From Proteobacteria bacterium UBA4457 (GTDB lineage Bacteria > Pseudomonadota > Gammaproteobacteria > Ga0077536), in assembly GCA_002390205.1 (NCBI GenBank), contig DGOV01000094.1, positions 4,129-68,128 on the forward strand: a stretch of 64,000 nucleotides of DNA, written 5' to 3'. Positions 33,876 to 43,595 of this stretch are shown here, piece by piece. The translations under genes were made by a program, and so were the position numbers. Position 1 is the first letter of the stretch, and each line of letters begins with the position of its first letter. Under the pieces are notes generated by a model. It was given only the letters and a program-made list of their open reading frames with translations. It did not search any database and was not told the DNA's origin.

Positions 33876-35090
33876 CTAAAACACATTCTGAGAATCTAGC
33901 CCCAATGCTATTCTACCTAACTGTTCATTTATCCGATCAGCGTGACCGTTTATATGAAGGGGAAATGCCTGAAAATCTCGGTAGCGACGTTCAAAATCTG
34001 TCCCTTCTCGCAGTCCATTACCTCCTAAAACGCGAAGAATTAATTTCATAGCTTCTTCGCAAAGAACAATTGCTTGCATGCCCGAAGAAGTCTGACGAAA
34101 GTAGTCACCTTCCATGGGTAAAATATTTTCTTCTATACGAGCATCTGTTTCCGCCATAGCAGCGTAAACCGTATCTGTTGCGGCATTTAACAACGCGCGT
34201 GCACGCCCTAGGTTGCTATGTATAGTCGGCTTGTCGACCATTTTAGTCCCGAAGATCGCAATTCTTTCTTTAATATTGGCAGAAACCTCGTTAAGCGAAA
34301 CTTCTACTAGCCCGGTGGCCATTGCACCGAGCCAGACCACTGACAAACCCACCCAATCTTCACGGTACCTATTATGAATAACGCTATACTTTGGATCTCT
34401 AAGATTCTCGCGGTGCCTAAGCGGCCACGGCACGACCCGATCTTCAGGAACTGATGCGTCTTTATAGTGAATATGGTCAGTCGCAGATGCGCGTACACTC
34501 ATCGCCTCCCACGTTTGCTCTATCCGTACAGAAGGTTCGCGCAAGTCGACCATAGAAAAAAATGGGGTTTGGTTATCTGACCAGCCTTCATTAAAAACGA
34601 CACCGGCCCATTCAGAATAGCGAGAGCCAGAGCCAAAAGCAGCAACTCCAGTCAAATTGATCGCATTATCAGTTTTATCGCCAGCTATTTCCGACGAGGC
34701 TCCCGCAGGAAAACAAACCCAATGTTTATCTGACACAATCTGTGCAAGAAATTCTTTATTTTCCGGGCCAAGTAAGCCTGCGAAATGGTGAAAAGTACAT
34801 AAATGATTCCACATGCACCAGGCTGTAGACGTACATCTCGGTGCTATAGCTCGTAACTCATTTGCAATACTAATGATTGATGCATTCAATCCGCCAATCT
34901 CCGGGCTAGCAGATATACGCATAATATTGTTTTTCTTTAATTCTCTAATTAGGTCAGCGTCGACAGATCGGGTCTGATCTGCTTTTGCAGCTTGAGAAGA
35001 TATCTGGTCCAACAAAGGAGTCACAAATATCGACTCTTTATATGTCTGTCCTACATCTGTAAATAACCCACTATCATCTAACATTTGCAA
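33876..35090 (-). CDS. Acyl-CoA dehydrogenase-fold flavin monooxygenase (HsaA/DszC-like)
   Basis: A 404-residue protein with the acyl-CoA dehydrogenase architecture: N-terminal helical domain (~20-120), central beta domain, C-terminal helical bundle. The sequence, for example CTSTAWCMWNHLCTFHHFAG and LRVLGGNGLREGTDFERRYR, fits group D flavin monooxygenases that use FMNH2 from a separate reductase (HsaA, DszC, 4-hydroxyphenylacetate hydroxylase) rather than true dehydrogenases. The catalytic Glu of acyl-CoA dehydrogenases is not evident. No reductase is adjacent. Aromatic or organosulfur oxidation is possible. Confidence 0.85.
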   Translation of the reverse strand: MQMLDDSGLFTDVGQTYKESIFVTPLLDQISSQAAKADQTRSVDADLIRELKKNNIMRISASPEIGGLNASIISIANELRAIAPRCTSTAWCMWNHLCTFHHFAGLLGPENKEFLAQIVSDKHWVCFPAGASSEIAGDKTDNAINLTGVAAFGSGSRYSEWAGVVFNEGWSDNQTPFFSMVDLREPSVRIEQTWEAMSVRASATDHIHYKDASVPEDRVVPWPLRHRENLRDPKYSVIHNRYREDWVGLSVVWLGAMATGLVEVSLNEVSANIKERIAIFGTKMVDKPTIHSNLGRARALLNAATDTVYAAMAETDARIEENILPMEGDYFRQTSSGMQAIVLCEEAMKLILRVLGGNGLREGTDFERRYRDFQAFPLHINGHADRINEQLGRIALGLDSQNVF

Positions 35091-35285
35091 TACTCCCCAA
35101 GTAAATTGCTCGTTCCACTAATCTTTTCTGGCAAGAGAAAACTGTTGTGTTCCTGAACACTAAGCTAGCATGGTTTGACCCAGTGCTAAATGAAAATTTG
35201 CTAGAATAGAAAAATACTAGAGCGGTGTTCTCCCACTGACGATGCGCAAGCACATGTTAGTCTTCTACCCGGCACCCGTCACGTT

Positions 35286-35552
35286 ATGACAAATCATGTA
35301 ATAGTATTTGAGAATGAAACATCTGCGCGACATAAGTGTGTACTGAGTGGAACGCTAAGTAGACCTGAGTCAGTCTATGTATTTGCTTCCGGTTGGTACG
35401 AGAGCAGTGTCGTGTTGGTAAATGAAGATTGGAAAATCAGTCATAGAAAGGTTTACTTGGATAATGAGGAAGCCATCGGAGTAGAGCCGTTAGCGTCGCA
35501 CATGCAGCGGATGATTGGCTGGATAATGGAGAACGGCAAAGCCGCGCTATGA
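35286..35552 (+). CDS. Small conserved-looking hypothetical protein (88 aa)
   Basis: An 88-residue acidic protein, MTNHVIVFENETSARHKCVL at the start, with an alternation of beta-like and polar segments and no membrane helix. No family recognised. The ATG lacks an obvious Shine-Dalgarno sequence. The sequence does not look like noise, and a small hairpin (CACTC-ATAGAA-GAGTG, near 35563-35578) follows. Stands alone between two minus-strand genes. Plausible but unproven gene. Confidence 0.5.
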   Translation: MTNHVIVFENETSARHKCVLSGTLSRPESVYVFASGWYESSVVLVNEDWKISHRKVYLDNEEAIGVEPLASHMQRMIGWIMENGKAAL

Positions 35553-35596
35553 AAACGGTAACACTCATAGAAGAGTGATTTAGGGAAAAGAGGGCT

Positions 35597-36013
35597 TTAA
35601 AAATAGTCCCTTTTATATATACTATCGCGAGTCTCCTTTACCTTTTGTCTGATTTCTAATCGGATAAGGACCAATAAAATTACCGCCCAAATTAGATGAT
35701 GCAACTCATCTAATTTAATATCCATCTTAACCGCGTATATGCAACTTGAGATCATCCAGAAGATACCATACCAATATATAACTATTAGCGATGGCCAGGG
35801 TCTGAGTTGGCACAAATACCTAAATATAACTAAGAGAAAGAAGCACCCGACCGCAAAGCGGACTGAGTAGAGTCTAAACATTTCTTCTTGCCCACTTATC
35901 TCAGCGGAAAACGGAAAAAATAGCTCTATTCCAAATAAGTTGACCACTACCGCTACAGCAACCCATAAAAATAAAAGTATTAAGCTGAATGTTCTGATAC
36001 TTTGCACCGACAA
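35597..36013 (-). CDS. Hypothetical small integral membrane protein
   Basis: A 138-residue protein with about four hydrophobic segments: ~10-27, ~47-66, ~73-92 and ~106-121. No conserved motif recognised. It is followed on the chromosome by the tRNA-Ile2 gene upstream of its own start. Family unknown; the membrane topology is visible directly, and the function is not. Confidence 0.65.
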   Translation of the reverse strand: MSVQSIRTFSLILLFLWVAVAVVVNLFGIELFFPFSAEISGQEEMFRLYSVRFAVGCFFLLVIFRYLCQLRPWPSLIVIYWYGIFWMISSCIYAVKMDIKLDELHHLIWAVILLVLIRLEIRQKVKETRDSIYKRDYF

Positions 36014-36121
36014 ACTCCTTGGATACTCCCCGCTTTGAATATATCGGCCTTGTCCGGCTAGAAGTGCATCAAAATAGTTGCGCCAGAGAAATGCTCGAGC
36101 ATTAGTGCTTTAGAATAAAGA

Positions 36122-36198
<77 letters not shown>

Positions 36199-36549
36199 AA
36201 AGTATTTAACTATATTAAATAATTTATTAAAGTTGTTCTAATATAACCACTAATACTGTGATTTTCTCGAATCAAGTATACATATGGCATGTAAATACTT
36301 AACTTAGACACATTATAGACACTGCCTATCAGGTAGTAAACAAATCTAGATATCGAAGGGGCGGAAGACTACTTCCACTAACGTATTTATGAATTTCTTA
36401 CTCCCGTTATTTGAAAAAAAATAATTTGAGGTTAAATATGAAAGATCGAACGCGTATAGCCACCTACGGTCCGAATGACGAAGGATTGGTTGATCGGTTT
36501 GATGGTGACTGTAGTTAAGTGAGAATTCTATATAGATACCGATATTTGG
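36199..36549. other. AT-rich intergenic stretch between tRNA-Ile2 and SOUL gene
   Basis: About 350 bases. It should contain the tRNA promoter on the minus strand. I see one 26-codon frame (36438-36518) and no repeats, transposon ends or strong hairpins. Otherwise nothing supportable. Confidence 0.5.
36438..36518 (+). CDS. Possible 26-residue peptide
   Basis: MKDRTRIATYGPNDEGLVDR at the start, ending FDGDCS. GAGG lies 8 bases upstream of the ATG. The composition is highly polar with a single Cys near the end. No family recognised and no neighbour suggests maturation. Low confidence. Confidence 0.22.
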   Translation: MKDRTRIATYGPNDEGLVDRFDGDCS

Positions 36550-37182
36550 TTATTGCTGAACTTCAATCATAACCTCGTTACGACGCATTAGAGGTAGAGT
36601 CCATGGTGGATTGTAGAAAGCATACTTGGATGTACCTGTTACTGATATATTCTTGGCTCTGATGAACTTTTCCAGCTTCTTTTCATGGATTTTTAAATTC
36701 TCATTCGAGTTAGTACCAGAAAATGTAATAGTGACGAATTTTTTTGATGGTATTCTTTTTATATTGATTCGATTGTTTGTAGGTTTAGGAAGCGTATCTA
36801 AACTATATTCCGAAGGCATGACGAAGCTCACTAGCCAAGAATCCTTCTCGGATTGCAGTTGTGTCGGGGAGGTCATTGCAATTTTCCTGCTTGCCTGTTG
36901 CTGGACTGGAGCGGTCATTGCAATAGTTTGCTGGACGATATTGTTGCCAAAGATATAATCTGCTAGTACGCGGAACCCCTCACTGATAGCCTTTTCGCGG
37001 TGCCCACTTATTTTTACTTCCGCGATGACCATAGGCTTAAACTGTCTGATCTCAATCTTATCCTGAGATTGCATCACTTCATAGCCAGGTGTTTCTACAT
37101 TACTCATTATTGGTCCTACAGAGATTGCGCCAATAAGAATTATTACAATAATCAGGATACTTATTTTCCATTTAGTTCTCAT
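36550..37182 (-). CDS. SOUL-family haem-binding protein
   Basis: A 210-residue protein with an N-terminal hydrophobic anchor (~residues 8-27) and the SOUL/HEBP domain: VETPGYEVMQSQDKIEIRQF near 32-51, repeated ITMTAPV-like segments (QTIAMTAPVQQQ, RKIAMTSPTQ), and a C-terminal FYNPPWTLPLMRRNEVMIEV typical of bacterial members. SOUL proteins bind haem or other tetrapyrroles. The protein is probably exported or membrane-anchored and faces the periplasm. No haem-transport genes adjoin. Family call is firm, the role is not. Confidence 0.9.
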   Translation of the reverse strand: MRTKWKISILIIVIILIGAISVGPIMSNVETPGYEVMQSQDKIEIRQFKPMVIAEVKISGHREKAISEGFRVLADYIFGNNIVQQTIAMTAPVQQQASRKIAMTSPTQLQSEKDSWLVSFVMPSEYSLDTLPKPTNNRINIKRIPSKKFVTITFSGTNSNENLKIHEKKLEKFIRAKNISVTGTSKYAFYNPPWTLPLMRRNEVMIEVQQ

Positions 37183-37331
37183 GTAGCATGCACCCTAATT
37201 AGCGCTATTCAATTTTTACATTATTTATGTCGACATATTTGACGTGAAAGAACTACAGGTATTCTAGTGTTCCATTTTTCAACTAAAATGCCGGTTATTT
37301 TTACTGTTACTGAGACTCATAAATGAAAAGA

Positions 37332-37715
37332 TCATAGGTTTTTTCTAGCCAAAATTCCTGCTAACAACAGTAGTAGCCACGCTAACATGATCGTGACACC
37401 GCCGACTGGTGTCACATTAAGAAGGTTGGGAATATCGAAGGTTACAGCGAGATAGATACTGAAACTAAATAACATGGTACCAATGATGAACAATATGGCA
37501 CTCCATCTCAATGCTGGGATATCTATTGGTGTTCTTTCCCATACTAATGTCAGTCCGATAACAGTAATTACCACTGAATGTACTTGGTTGTAGCGCACAG
37601 CCGTCATGAGGAAGCGAAAATTCTCTTCTGTTACTACTCCACGCAATCCGTGTTCAGCATACGCGCCAAATGCAACCGAAATAAGCCCCAAAAAAGCACC
37701 CAAAATTAATATCAT
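37332..37715 (-). CDS. DUF423 small membrane protein (YgdD/TMEM256-like)
   Basis: A 127-residue membrane protein with four hydrophobic helices. The DUF423 signature is visible: GAFLGLISVAFGAYAEHGLR at the N-terminus and the FSFSIYLAV plus TPVGGVTIMLAWL segments in the second half. The family is widely distributed in bacteria and of unknown function. It stands between the SOUL gene and rpoD on the same strand. Confidence 0.9.
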   Translation of the reverse strand: MILILGAFLGLISVAFGAYAEHGLRGVVTEENFRFLMTAVRYNQVHSVVITVIGLTLVWERTPIDIPALRWSAILFIIGTMLFSFSIYLAVTFDIPNLLNVTPVGGVTIMLAWLLLLLAGILARKNL

Positions 37716-37979
37716 AATTTACCTCGTTAAGTTTCCAGTTCACGGCATGCTAATTTTACGTCTTTTTTTAGGCTTAGGGCTGCCTTTACAATGCGTTTCC
37801 AGAAGTTGTTTATATAGGTGACCGATTACTTTATTCTACCGGTGCTTAGAGTTAGGTAGCTTTTCGTCCTATATAGTTTTTGGCTGCGCGAGAGATGGGA
37901 ACATGTCTAGACGCTGGTGAGCGCCCAATGGCGACAGAAAGATATTCTGCTGAGCCTGCGACTCATCTCGTTTGCAATA

Positions 37980-39797
37980 TCACTGGTCCAAAAACGTTCG
38001 AAGCTTTTCAGACCTTGACGGATGTCTAAGTTTTCGTAATGCCTTTGCTTCTATTTGCCTTATCCTTTCTCTGGTTACGTCGAACTGTTTGCCAACTTCT
38101 TCGAGCGTGTGGTCCGTATTCATATCAATACCAAAGCGCATCCTCAATACTTTCGCCTCTCTAGGAGTCAAACCTTCTAGCACGTCTCTCGTACTGCGAC
38201 ACAGTCCTTCGAAGGTTGCAGACTCATCAGGAGCATCCATATTCTGATCTTCGATGAAATCTCCAAGGTGAGAGTCATCATCATCTCCGATAGGAGTCTC
38301 CATCGAAATTGGTTCTTTGGCTATTTTCAAGACCTTTCGTACTTTGTCTTCCGGCATTTCCATACGTTCAGCAAGCTCTTCTGGTGTCGGTTCTCGTCCT
38401 TGTTCCTGAAGTATTTGTCGAGAAATACGGTTTAGCTTATTGATAGTCTCAATCATATGCACAGGAATTCTTATAGTTCTTGCCTGGTCAGCTATAGATC
38501 TCGTAATCGCTTGTCTAATCCACCAAGTTGCATAGGTTGAGAATTTATACCCTCTGCGATATTCGAACTTGTCCACTGCTTTCATTAAGCCGATATTACC
38601 TTCTTGAATCAGATCTAAAAATAGAAGACCTCGATTCGTATATTTTTTTGCTATCGAAATAACTAGCCGGAGATTCGCCTCGACCATTTCTTTCTTTGCT
38701 CGTCTTGCTTTTGCTTCACCGGTCGACATGAGACGATTCAGCGCTTCTATTTCTAATATTTCTAGCGCATTAACTTGTTCAATAACGGCAAGTTTTTCTT
38801 GTTCTATGGCAATAATATCGAGGTTTGCTTTGATTGTCGCTGCATACGGTTTGCGTTGTGCCGCTAGTTTAGTCACCCATGTCAGATCAGTATCATTTCC
38901 TTTAGAGAGGGCGAGAAAATCTTTTTTGGACATCTTTGCTTTCTTTACGCAGATGTTAAAAATGATTAGTTTTGATTTTCTTACGTCGCGAATTATCTTG
39001 CGGACTTCATCACCAAGTTTTTCAGTCAGTTTGGGATTTAATTTGAACTCAACAAATTTTTGTTGCATTTCTGCTCTAAGTGCAGCACTTGTTGCATGCA
39101 CTCTGCCGTGTTTTTTAAAAGAAGTGTTTGCTTTTTTGATGAGTTTTTCAAGAGCTTTAATTCGGTCGTCGACATCTTGGAGATCCAATACATTTTTTAC
39201 TTCATCATCATCATCATCATCGTCATCGTCTGTAGGTTTAGTTAGGGATTGGATTGGGGCATCGTAGTCCATGAACCCACTCATTATGTCATTGATTTTT
39301 AACTCTTCATTTTTGTACTTTCCATAGAAAAATAAAAATTTTTGCAGCACCTCTGGAAATTCAGCAATAGCATAAAGAGATTGCTTAAGCCCATTCTCAA
39401 TTCTCTTAGCGATTTTTATTTCACCTTCTCGCGTCAGAAGGTCTACCGTTCCCATCTCTCTCATATACATCCGCACGGGATCAGTTGTCCTGCCGAATTC
39501 GTTATCAACAGATGCCAATGCCGCTGCCGCCTCTTCTGCTGCATCGTCGTCAACACCTGTGCCATTAATGATAATGTCATCAGTGTCCGGGGCTGTTTCA
39601 TGCACAGTAATCCCCATGTCATTAATCATGTTGACAATATCTTCGATTTGCTCGGGATCTACTATATCGCTGGGAAGGTGATCGTTAACCTCGTGGTAGG
39701 TCAAATATCCTTGCTCTTTTCCCTTAGCGATCAATAATTTTAGTTGAGACTGCGGAGTGCTCTTGTCTTTTTCTTTTTCTTTTTCTTCTGCTTCCAT
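37980..39797 (-). CDS. rpoD: RNA polymerase primary sigma factor (sigma-70)
   Basis: About 605 residues with the complete domain set: region 1.1 ([20 protein letters not shown]), region 1.2 ([20 protein letters not shown]), the gammaproteobacterial non-conserved region, regions 2.1-2.4 ([40 protein letters not shown]), region 3 and region 4.2 ([20 protein letters not shown]). A run of nine Asp (in [15 protein letters not shown]) is a coding GAT/GAC tract, and the N-terminus carries an EKEKEKDK run. It directs housekeeping transcription. It is last in the rpsU-yqeY-dnaG-rpoD group. The ATG at 39797 is preferred over a TTG 24 bases upstream. Confidence 0.97.
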   Translation of the reverse strand: MEAEEKEKEKDKSTPQSQLKLLIAKGKEQGYLTYHEVNDHLPSDIVDPEQIEDIVNMINDMGITVHETAPDTDDIIINGTGVDDDAAEEAAAALASVDNEFGRTTDPVRMYMREMGTVDLLTREGEIKIAKRIENGLKQSLYAIAEFPEVLQKFLFFYGKYKNEELKINDIMSGFMDYDAPIQSLTKPTDDDDDDDDDEVKNVLDLQDVDDRIKALEKLIKKANTSFKKHGRVHATSAALRAEMQQKFVEFKLNPKLTEKLGDEVRKIIRDVRKSKLIIFNICVKKAKMSKKDFLALSKGNDTDLTWVTKLAAQRKPYAATIKANLDIIAIEQEKLAVIEQVNALEILEIEALNRLMSTGEAKARRAKKEMVEANLRLVISIAKKYTNRGLLFLDLIQEGNIGLMKAVDKFEYRRGYKFSTYATWWIRQAITRSIADQARTIRIPVHMIETINKLNRISRQILQEQGREPTPEELAERMEMPEDKVRKVLKIAKEPISMETPIGDDDDSHLGDFIEDQNMDAPDESATFEGLCRSTRDVLEGLTPREAKVLRMRFGIDMNTDHTLEEVGKQFDVTRERIRQIEAKALRKLRHPSRSEKLRTFLDQ

Positions 39798-39984
39798 AAG
39801 TGTTGTTCTAATGCCTTCCAAAGCCAGTATGCCGAGGTTTCTAATTGGGTCGAAGTTAAAAAATTTCCAGACCTTACATTATACGATCTAAAATATTGCC
39901 CCGTATAGAAAAATATACCGATATGACTCATATTGTTCTTGCTAGCAGCTCTATTTTGAATACGCTTTGTTGATACTGCTAAGG

Positions 39985-41721
39985 CTACTTTCGTTTATAA
40001 CCTCTCATCGTTTCTTTCTGAGCTTCTGATAGTTCTGAAAAAGGAGTTTCTTTTATAGCTTCAAATTTTATTTCTTGGGCTTTTATCCGCAATTTTTCCA
40101 ATATGCCTTCCAGTTCTTTTTCGCTGGCTGATTCATCTAAGTTAGACTCTACAGATATAGCCTTCAGGAGAACTTTCTCAATGGCATCTCCTCGGAAACG
40201 CTCTAGAACCCTAGCTGCAGTTGGACTTTCGGTGTACATGGCTTCCCAAACTGTAATCAAGTCGCTGAGATTTTTTAAATTTTCACCGAGGAATAGAACG
40301 GTTTCTTGATCTATTTTCTGTGCGAGTTTTGGAAAGCTCATCAAGATAGTTATCGCATGTTCCTGTAGTGAGCGGCTTGCGAATTTTCCTAATCCTCGGC
40401 TCTCTTGTGGATATTTTTTTCTTGTCGTTATAGTGAGCCCTAGCTCTTGTCTGACTATATTTTCGTCAAATTTTGTCTCATATGAGAGTCGTTGAGCACA
40501 TGCAGTACGGTGAGTTGTATCAGGGATTTTCGTTACATATGGTTTAATCTTTGATATTAGCCTGGTTTTCCCTTCAGCAGAGCTTGTGTCGACGTCTTTC
40601 TTGAGCATTTCAATCAGATATTCTGATAAGCTCTTCATCTGGCACGATTTGAAAAAATTTGCAGAGCCAAACTCTCTGACAGCGCTATCCGGATCGTATC
40701 CGTCAGGAAGAAATGCAAAGCGAATCTCTCGATTACCAGTCAATTTAGATAATGACAATTCTAGGCTTTTCCAGGCCGCTTTGCGTCCGGCATTATCGCC
40801 GTCGAAGCAAAATACAATTTGTGGTGCATGACGAAATAACTTGTCAAGATGATCAGGCGTCACAGCGGTCCCTAAGGTCGCGACAGTGTTTGTCATCCCT
40901 GCCTGATGCAGGGCTATGACATCCATGTAACCCTCTACGACAATAAGGCTATCTGTTCCCACATCCGAAGCTAGGGCTTGTTTCAAACCGTATAGCTCTT
41001 TCCCTTTGTGGAAAACGGTGGTTTCAGGCGAATTAAGGTATTTGGGTTCACCATTACCTAAGAGCCTGCCCCCAAACCCTAGGATGCGACCTCTTTTGTC
41101 GTGGATAGGAAACATTATTCTGTCACGAAAACGGTCGTAGTGGCCACCATTATCTTTTTTTATAATAAGCCCAGATTTTTCCAGCAAGGTTTCACTGCCT
41201 TGCTTTTTTTTGAATTTGTCTAGCAGATGACTCCATCCGTCGGGAGCGAAGCCGATGCCGAAAGTTTTCGCTATTTCTCCGGAAACACCTCTGTTTTTTA
41301 AATAATCAACGGCTCTTGTTTTATTATTGGATTCACGAAGGCATGAGTGGAAATGAGTTTGCGCTTGCTCTAATGTGACCAATAATTCTTTACTGTTTTC
41401 AGAGCTCTTGGCAAAAGACTTTTCTCTGGGTACTTCTAGCCCTACGTACTCAGCAAGCTCATCAATTGCTTCGAGAAAATCTATATTTTTGTAGGACATT
41501 AGGAAGCCAACCGCCGTCCCATGAGCACCACAACCAAAACAATGATAGAACTGCTTCTCTCTACTGATTGTAAAGCTTGGAGTTTTTTCATTATGAAAAG
41601 GACAAAGACCTTGGAAGCCTTTTCCAGCTTTACGTAAGGGTACGTGGGATTCGATTAAATCAACAATATCGATTCTATTCACTAAGTCATCAATAAATTG
41701 TTCTGGGATACGTCCTGCCAT
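39985..41721 (-). CDS. dnaG: DNA primase
   Basis: A 578-residue primase that lays down RNA primers at the fork. N-terminal zinc finger: CPFHNEKTPSFTISREKQFY with the following CFGCG (residues ~40-63). TOPRIM catalytic core: VVEGYMDVIALHQAG (Glu) and FCFDGDNAGRKAAW (DxD), near 265-325. The C-terminal helicase-binding domain is present but weakly conserved. It sits between yqeY and rpoD, the classical macromolecular synthesis operon, so co-regulation with rpsU and rpoD is expected. Confidence 0.97.
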   Translation of the reverse strand: MAGRIPEQFIDDLVNRIDIVDLIESHVPLRKAGKGFQGLCPFHNEKTPSFTISREKQFYHCFGCGAHGTAVGFLMSYKNIDFLEAIDELAEYVGLEVPREKSFAKSSENSKELLVTLEQAQTHFHSCLRESNNKTRAVDYLKNRGVSGEIAKTFGIGFAPDGWSHLLDKFKKKQGSETLLEKSGLIIKKDNGGHYDRFRDRIMFPIHDKRGRILGFGGRLLGNGEPKYLNSPETTVFHKGKELYGLKQALASDVGTDSLIVVEGYMDVIALHQAGMTNTVATLGTAVTPDHLDKLFRHAPQIVFCFDGDNAGRKAAWKSLELSLSKLTGNREIRFAFLPDGYDPDSAVREFGSANFFKSCQMKSLSEYLIEMLKKDVDTSSAEGKTRLISKIKPYVTKIPDTTHRTACAQRLSYETKFDENIVRQELGLTITTRKKYPQESRGLGKFASRSLQEHAITILMSFPKLAQKIDQETVLFLGENLKNLSDLITVWEAMYTESPTAARVLERFRGDAIEKVLLKAISVESNLDESASEKELEGILEKLRIKAQEIKFEAIKETPFSELSEAQKETMRGYKRK

Positions 41722-41767
41722 TCCCCATTGTAGACAGCATAAGCTCCAGCTGGAAGCGAGAATTATA

Positions 41768-42214
41768 TCAGGAGCTTAGTTTTTTCTTTACTAGTCCGCT
41801 GATTGCCGACATATCTGCGCGTGCGGCTAGGCTGCGAAGACGAACCATCACTTTACCCATGTCACTCATTGCGGTAGCATTTGCTTCAGCAATGGCTGCT
41901 TCGACTTCCTTTATCATTTCATCTTCGGAAAGTTGTGTGGGCAAGTACTTTTGTATGATTTCCAGCTCTAACTTTTCTTGCTTAGCTAAATCGTCTCTGT
42001 TTCCTGCTTCGAATTGCGTGATTGATTCACGTCTTTGCTTACTCATGCGCGTTAGAATGATAACAGCCGTTTCGTCGTCTACATCATCTCGCTTGTCGAC
42101 TTCATGCTGTTTGAAGGCGGCTGATATGAGTCTCAATACACCCAAGATCTCTTTTTCACCACTTTTCATCGCCGATTTTACGTCGGCTAGTACTTGGCTT
42201 TTTAAGTCAGGCAT
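41768..42214 (-). CDS. GatB/YqeY domain-containing protein
   Basis: A 148-residue YqeY-type protein starting MPDLKSQVLADVKSAMKSGE. The family shares the C-terminal tail domain of GatB (tRNA amidotransferase) and is presumed to bind tRNA; its physiological role is not established. It is encoded between rpsU and dnaG, the arrangement seen in pseudomonads and many relatives. The ATG at 42214 gives the canonical N-terminus; upstream in-frame codons overlap rpsU and are unlikely to be used. Confidence 0.92.
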   Translation of the reverse strand: MPDLKSQVLADVKSAMKSGEKEILGVLRLISAAFKQHEVDKRDDVDDETAVIILTRMSKQRRESITQFEAGNRDDLAKQEKLELEIIQKYLPTQLSEDEMIKEVEAAIAEANATAMSDMGKVMVRLRSLAARADMSAISGLVKKKLSS

Positions 42215-42234
42215 GATTCTCAGAAAAGAATTGG

Positions 42235-42450
42235 TTAGTAAAGGCGTTTGCGATGAATAATCATTCGAGAGGCTTTTTTCTGCCATCTTTTTACGGCAGC
42301 TGCAGCTTTTCTTTTTCTTACTTGAGTGGGTTTTTCATAAAACTCACGTCTGTGAACTTCTGCGAGCGTTCCTTCTTTTTCACACGCACGTTTGAACCTA
42401 CGCATAGCAATATCAAACGGTTCGTTTTCTCGGACACGGATATTTGGCAT
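42235..42450 (-). CDS. rpsU: 30S ribosomal protein bS21
   Basis: A 71-residue basic protein starting [20 protein letters not shown], the canonical bS21 sequence, with a basic C-terminal helix ([20 protein letters not shown]). It binds the 30S platform near the 16S 3' end and helps mRNA selection. It is first in the rpsU-yqeY-dnaG-rpoD group and divergent from tsaD with about 105 bases between starts, a strongly conserved gammaproteobacterial arrangement. Confidence 0.97.
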   Translation of the reverse strand: MPNIRVRENEPFDIAMRRFKRACEKEGTLAEVHRREFYEKPTQVRKRKAAAAVKRWQKKASRMIIHRKRLY

Positions 42451-42555
42451 ACTTATCTTATTTCCTAACAGTGATTGTTTTTTAATGTCGGTCGCGAAAT
42501 ATATCGGTAATTGGCGTTGAAGTACAGAATTTATGTAAATTTGGGTGGTTAATTA

Positions 42556-43572
42556 ATGAAAATACTTGGTTTGGAGACTTCTTGTGATGAAACTGGCGTA
42601 GCTATATACGACAGTCAATATGGATTATTGTCGGATGTAGTCTTTAGTCAGGTCAAAATGCATGCTAAGTACGGAGGTGTTGTTCCTGAACTGGCTTCTC
42701 GAGATCATATACGGAAAATAGGACTATTGGTAAACCAGGCGACTGAAGAAGCAGGGATTAGATTACAAGACCTAGATGGAGTCGCGTATACAGCAGGACC
42801 GGGACTTGCCGGATCTTTATTAGTAGGCGCAGGCTTTTCGAAGTCATTAGCTTGGGGCTTGGATGTGCCCGCTTTAGGGATACATCACATGGAGGGACAC
42901 TTACTAGCCCCTATGATTGATGAAGTAGTTCCGATCGATATGCCTTTTTTAGCACTGCTGGTGTCTGGAGGACATACATTGTTAGTTGATGCTTGTAGAT
43001 TAGGTTCTTATGAGGTCTTAGGGGAGTCGCTTGATGATGCTGTGGGAGAGGCTTTTGACAAAGTCGCAAAAATGCTTGATTTGGGTTATCCAGGGGGGCC
43101 GTTAGTAGAACAGTTGGCTAAGTCTGGCGACCCGGATAGGTTTGACTTTCCTCGTCCTATGGTTAACCGGCCAGGCCTTGACTTTAGCTTCAGCGGGTTG
43201 AAGACACATGTGCGTAACACTATTGCACAACACACTGTAGATGCTGCCTTAAAAGCAGATGTTTGTAGAGGATTCACAGATGCGGTTGTTGACGTACTTG
43301 TCGTGAAATGTCGAAGAGCGATACGTCAAAGTGGTGCAAAGAAATTGGTTGTGGCAGGCGGGGTGAGTGCTAATAAAGACATACGAAATAGCCTCGAGAT
43401 ATTGGGCAAAGAAGAAGATGTAAGGATAGTTTTCCCTTCTATGAAATTCACCACTGACAATGGAGCAATGATTGCTTATGTGGGGCACAGGCGGATGGGT
43501 CTTGGAGAGAGAGATGAGACCGAGCTAGCAGTTAGAGCACGTTGGCCTCTAAACGAGTTGAGCCCGCCATAA
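42556..43572 (+). CDS. tsaD: tRNA N6-threonylcarbamoyladenosine transferase subunit
   Basis: A 338-residue Kae1/TsaD (ASKHA fold) protein. It starts MKILGLETSCDETGVAIYDS and carries the metal-binding pair in the HMEGHLLA segment (HxxxH), plus phosphate and nucleotide motifs LVSGGHTLL and VAGGVSANKDIR. With TsaB, TsaE and TsaC it makes t6A37 on ANN-reading tRNAs, in the cytoplasm. This includes the tRNA-Ile2 encoded at 36.1 kb. Divergent from rpsU, as in most gammaproteobacteria. Confidence 0.97.
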   Translation: MKILGLETSCDETGVAIYDSQYGLLSDVVFSQVKMHAKYGGVVPELASRDHIRKIGLLVNQATEEAGIRLQDLDGVAYTAGPGLAGSLLVGAGFSKSLAWGLDVPALGIHHMEGHLLAPMIDEVVPIDMPFLALLVSGGHTLLVDACRLGSYEVLGESLDDAVGEAFDKVAKMLDLGYPGGPLVEQLAKSGDPDRFDFPRPMVNRPGLDFSFSGLKTHVRNTIAQHTVDAALKADVCRGFTDAVVDVLVVKCRRAIRQSGAKKLVVAGGVSANKDIRNSLEILGKEEDVRIVFPSMKFTTDNGAMIAYVGHRRMGLGERDETELAVRARWPLNELSPP

Positions 43573-43595
43573 ATTTTCGATTTGAGAGTTATCGG

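Noticed and set aside
33876..35090. True acyl-CoA dehydrogenase in beta-oxidation
   Set aside because: The catalytic glutamate pattern is not evident and sequence features fit group D flavin monooxygenases.
39740..39931. 63-codon minus-strand frame with a lysine run upstream of rpoD
   Set aside because: It is a shifted reading of the rpoD start, and the lysine run is the alternate frame of the EKEKEKDK tract.
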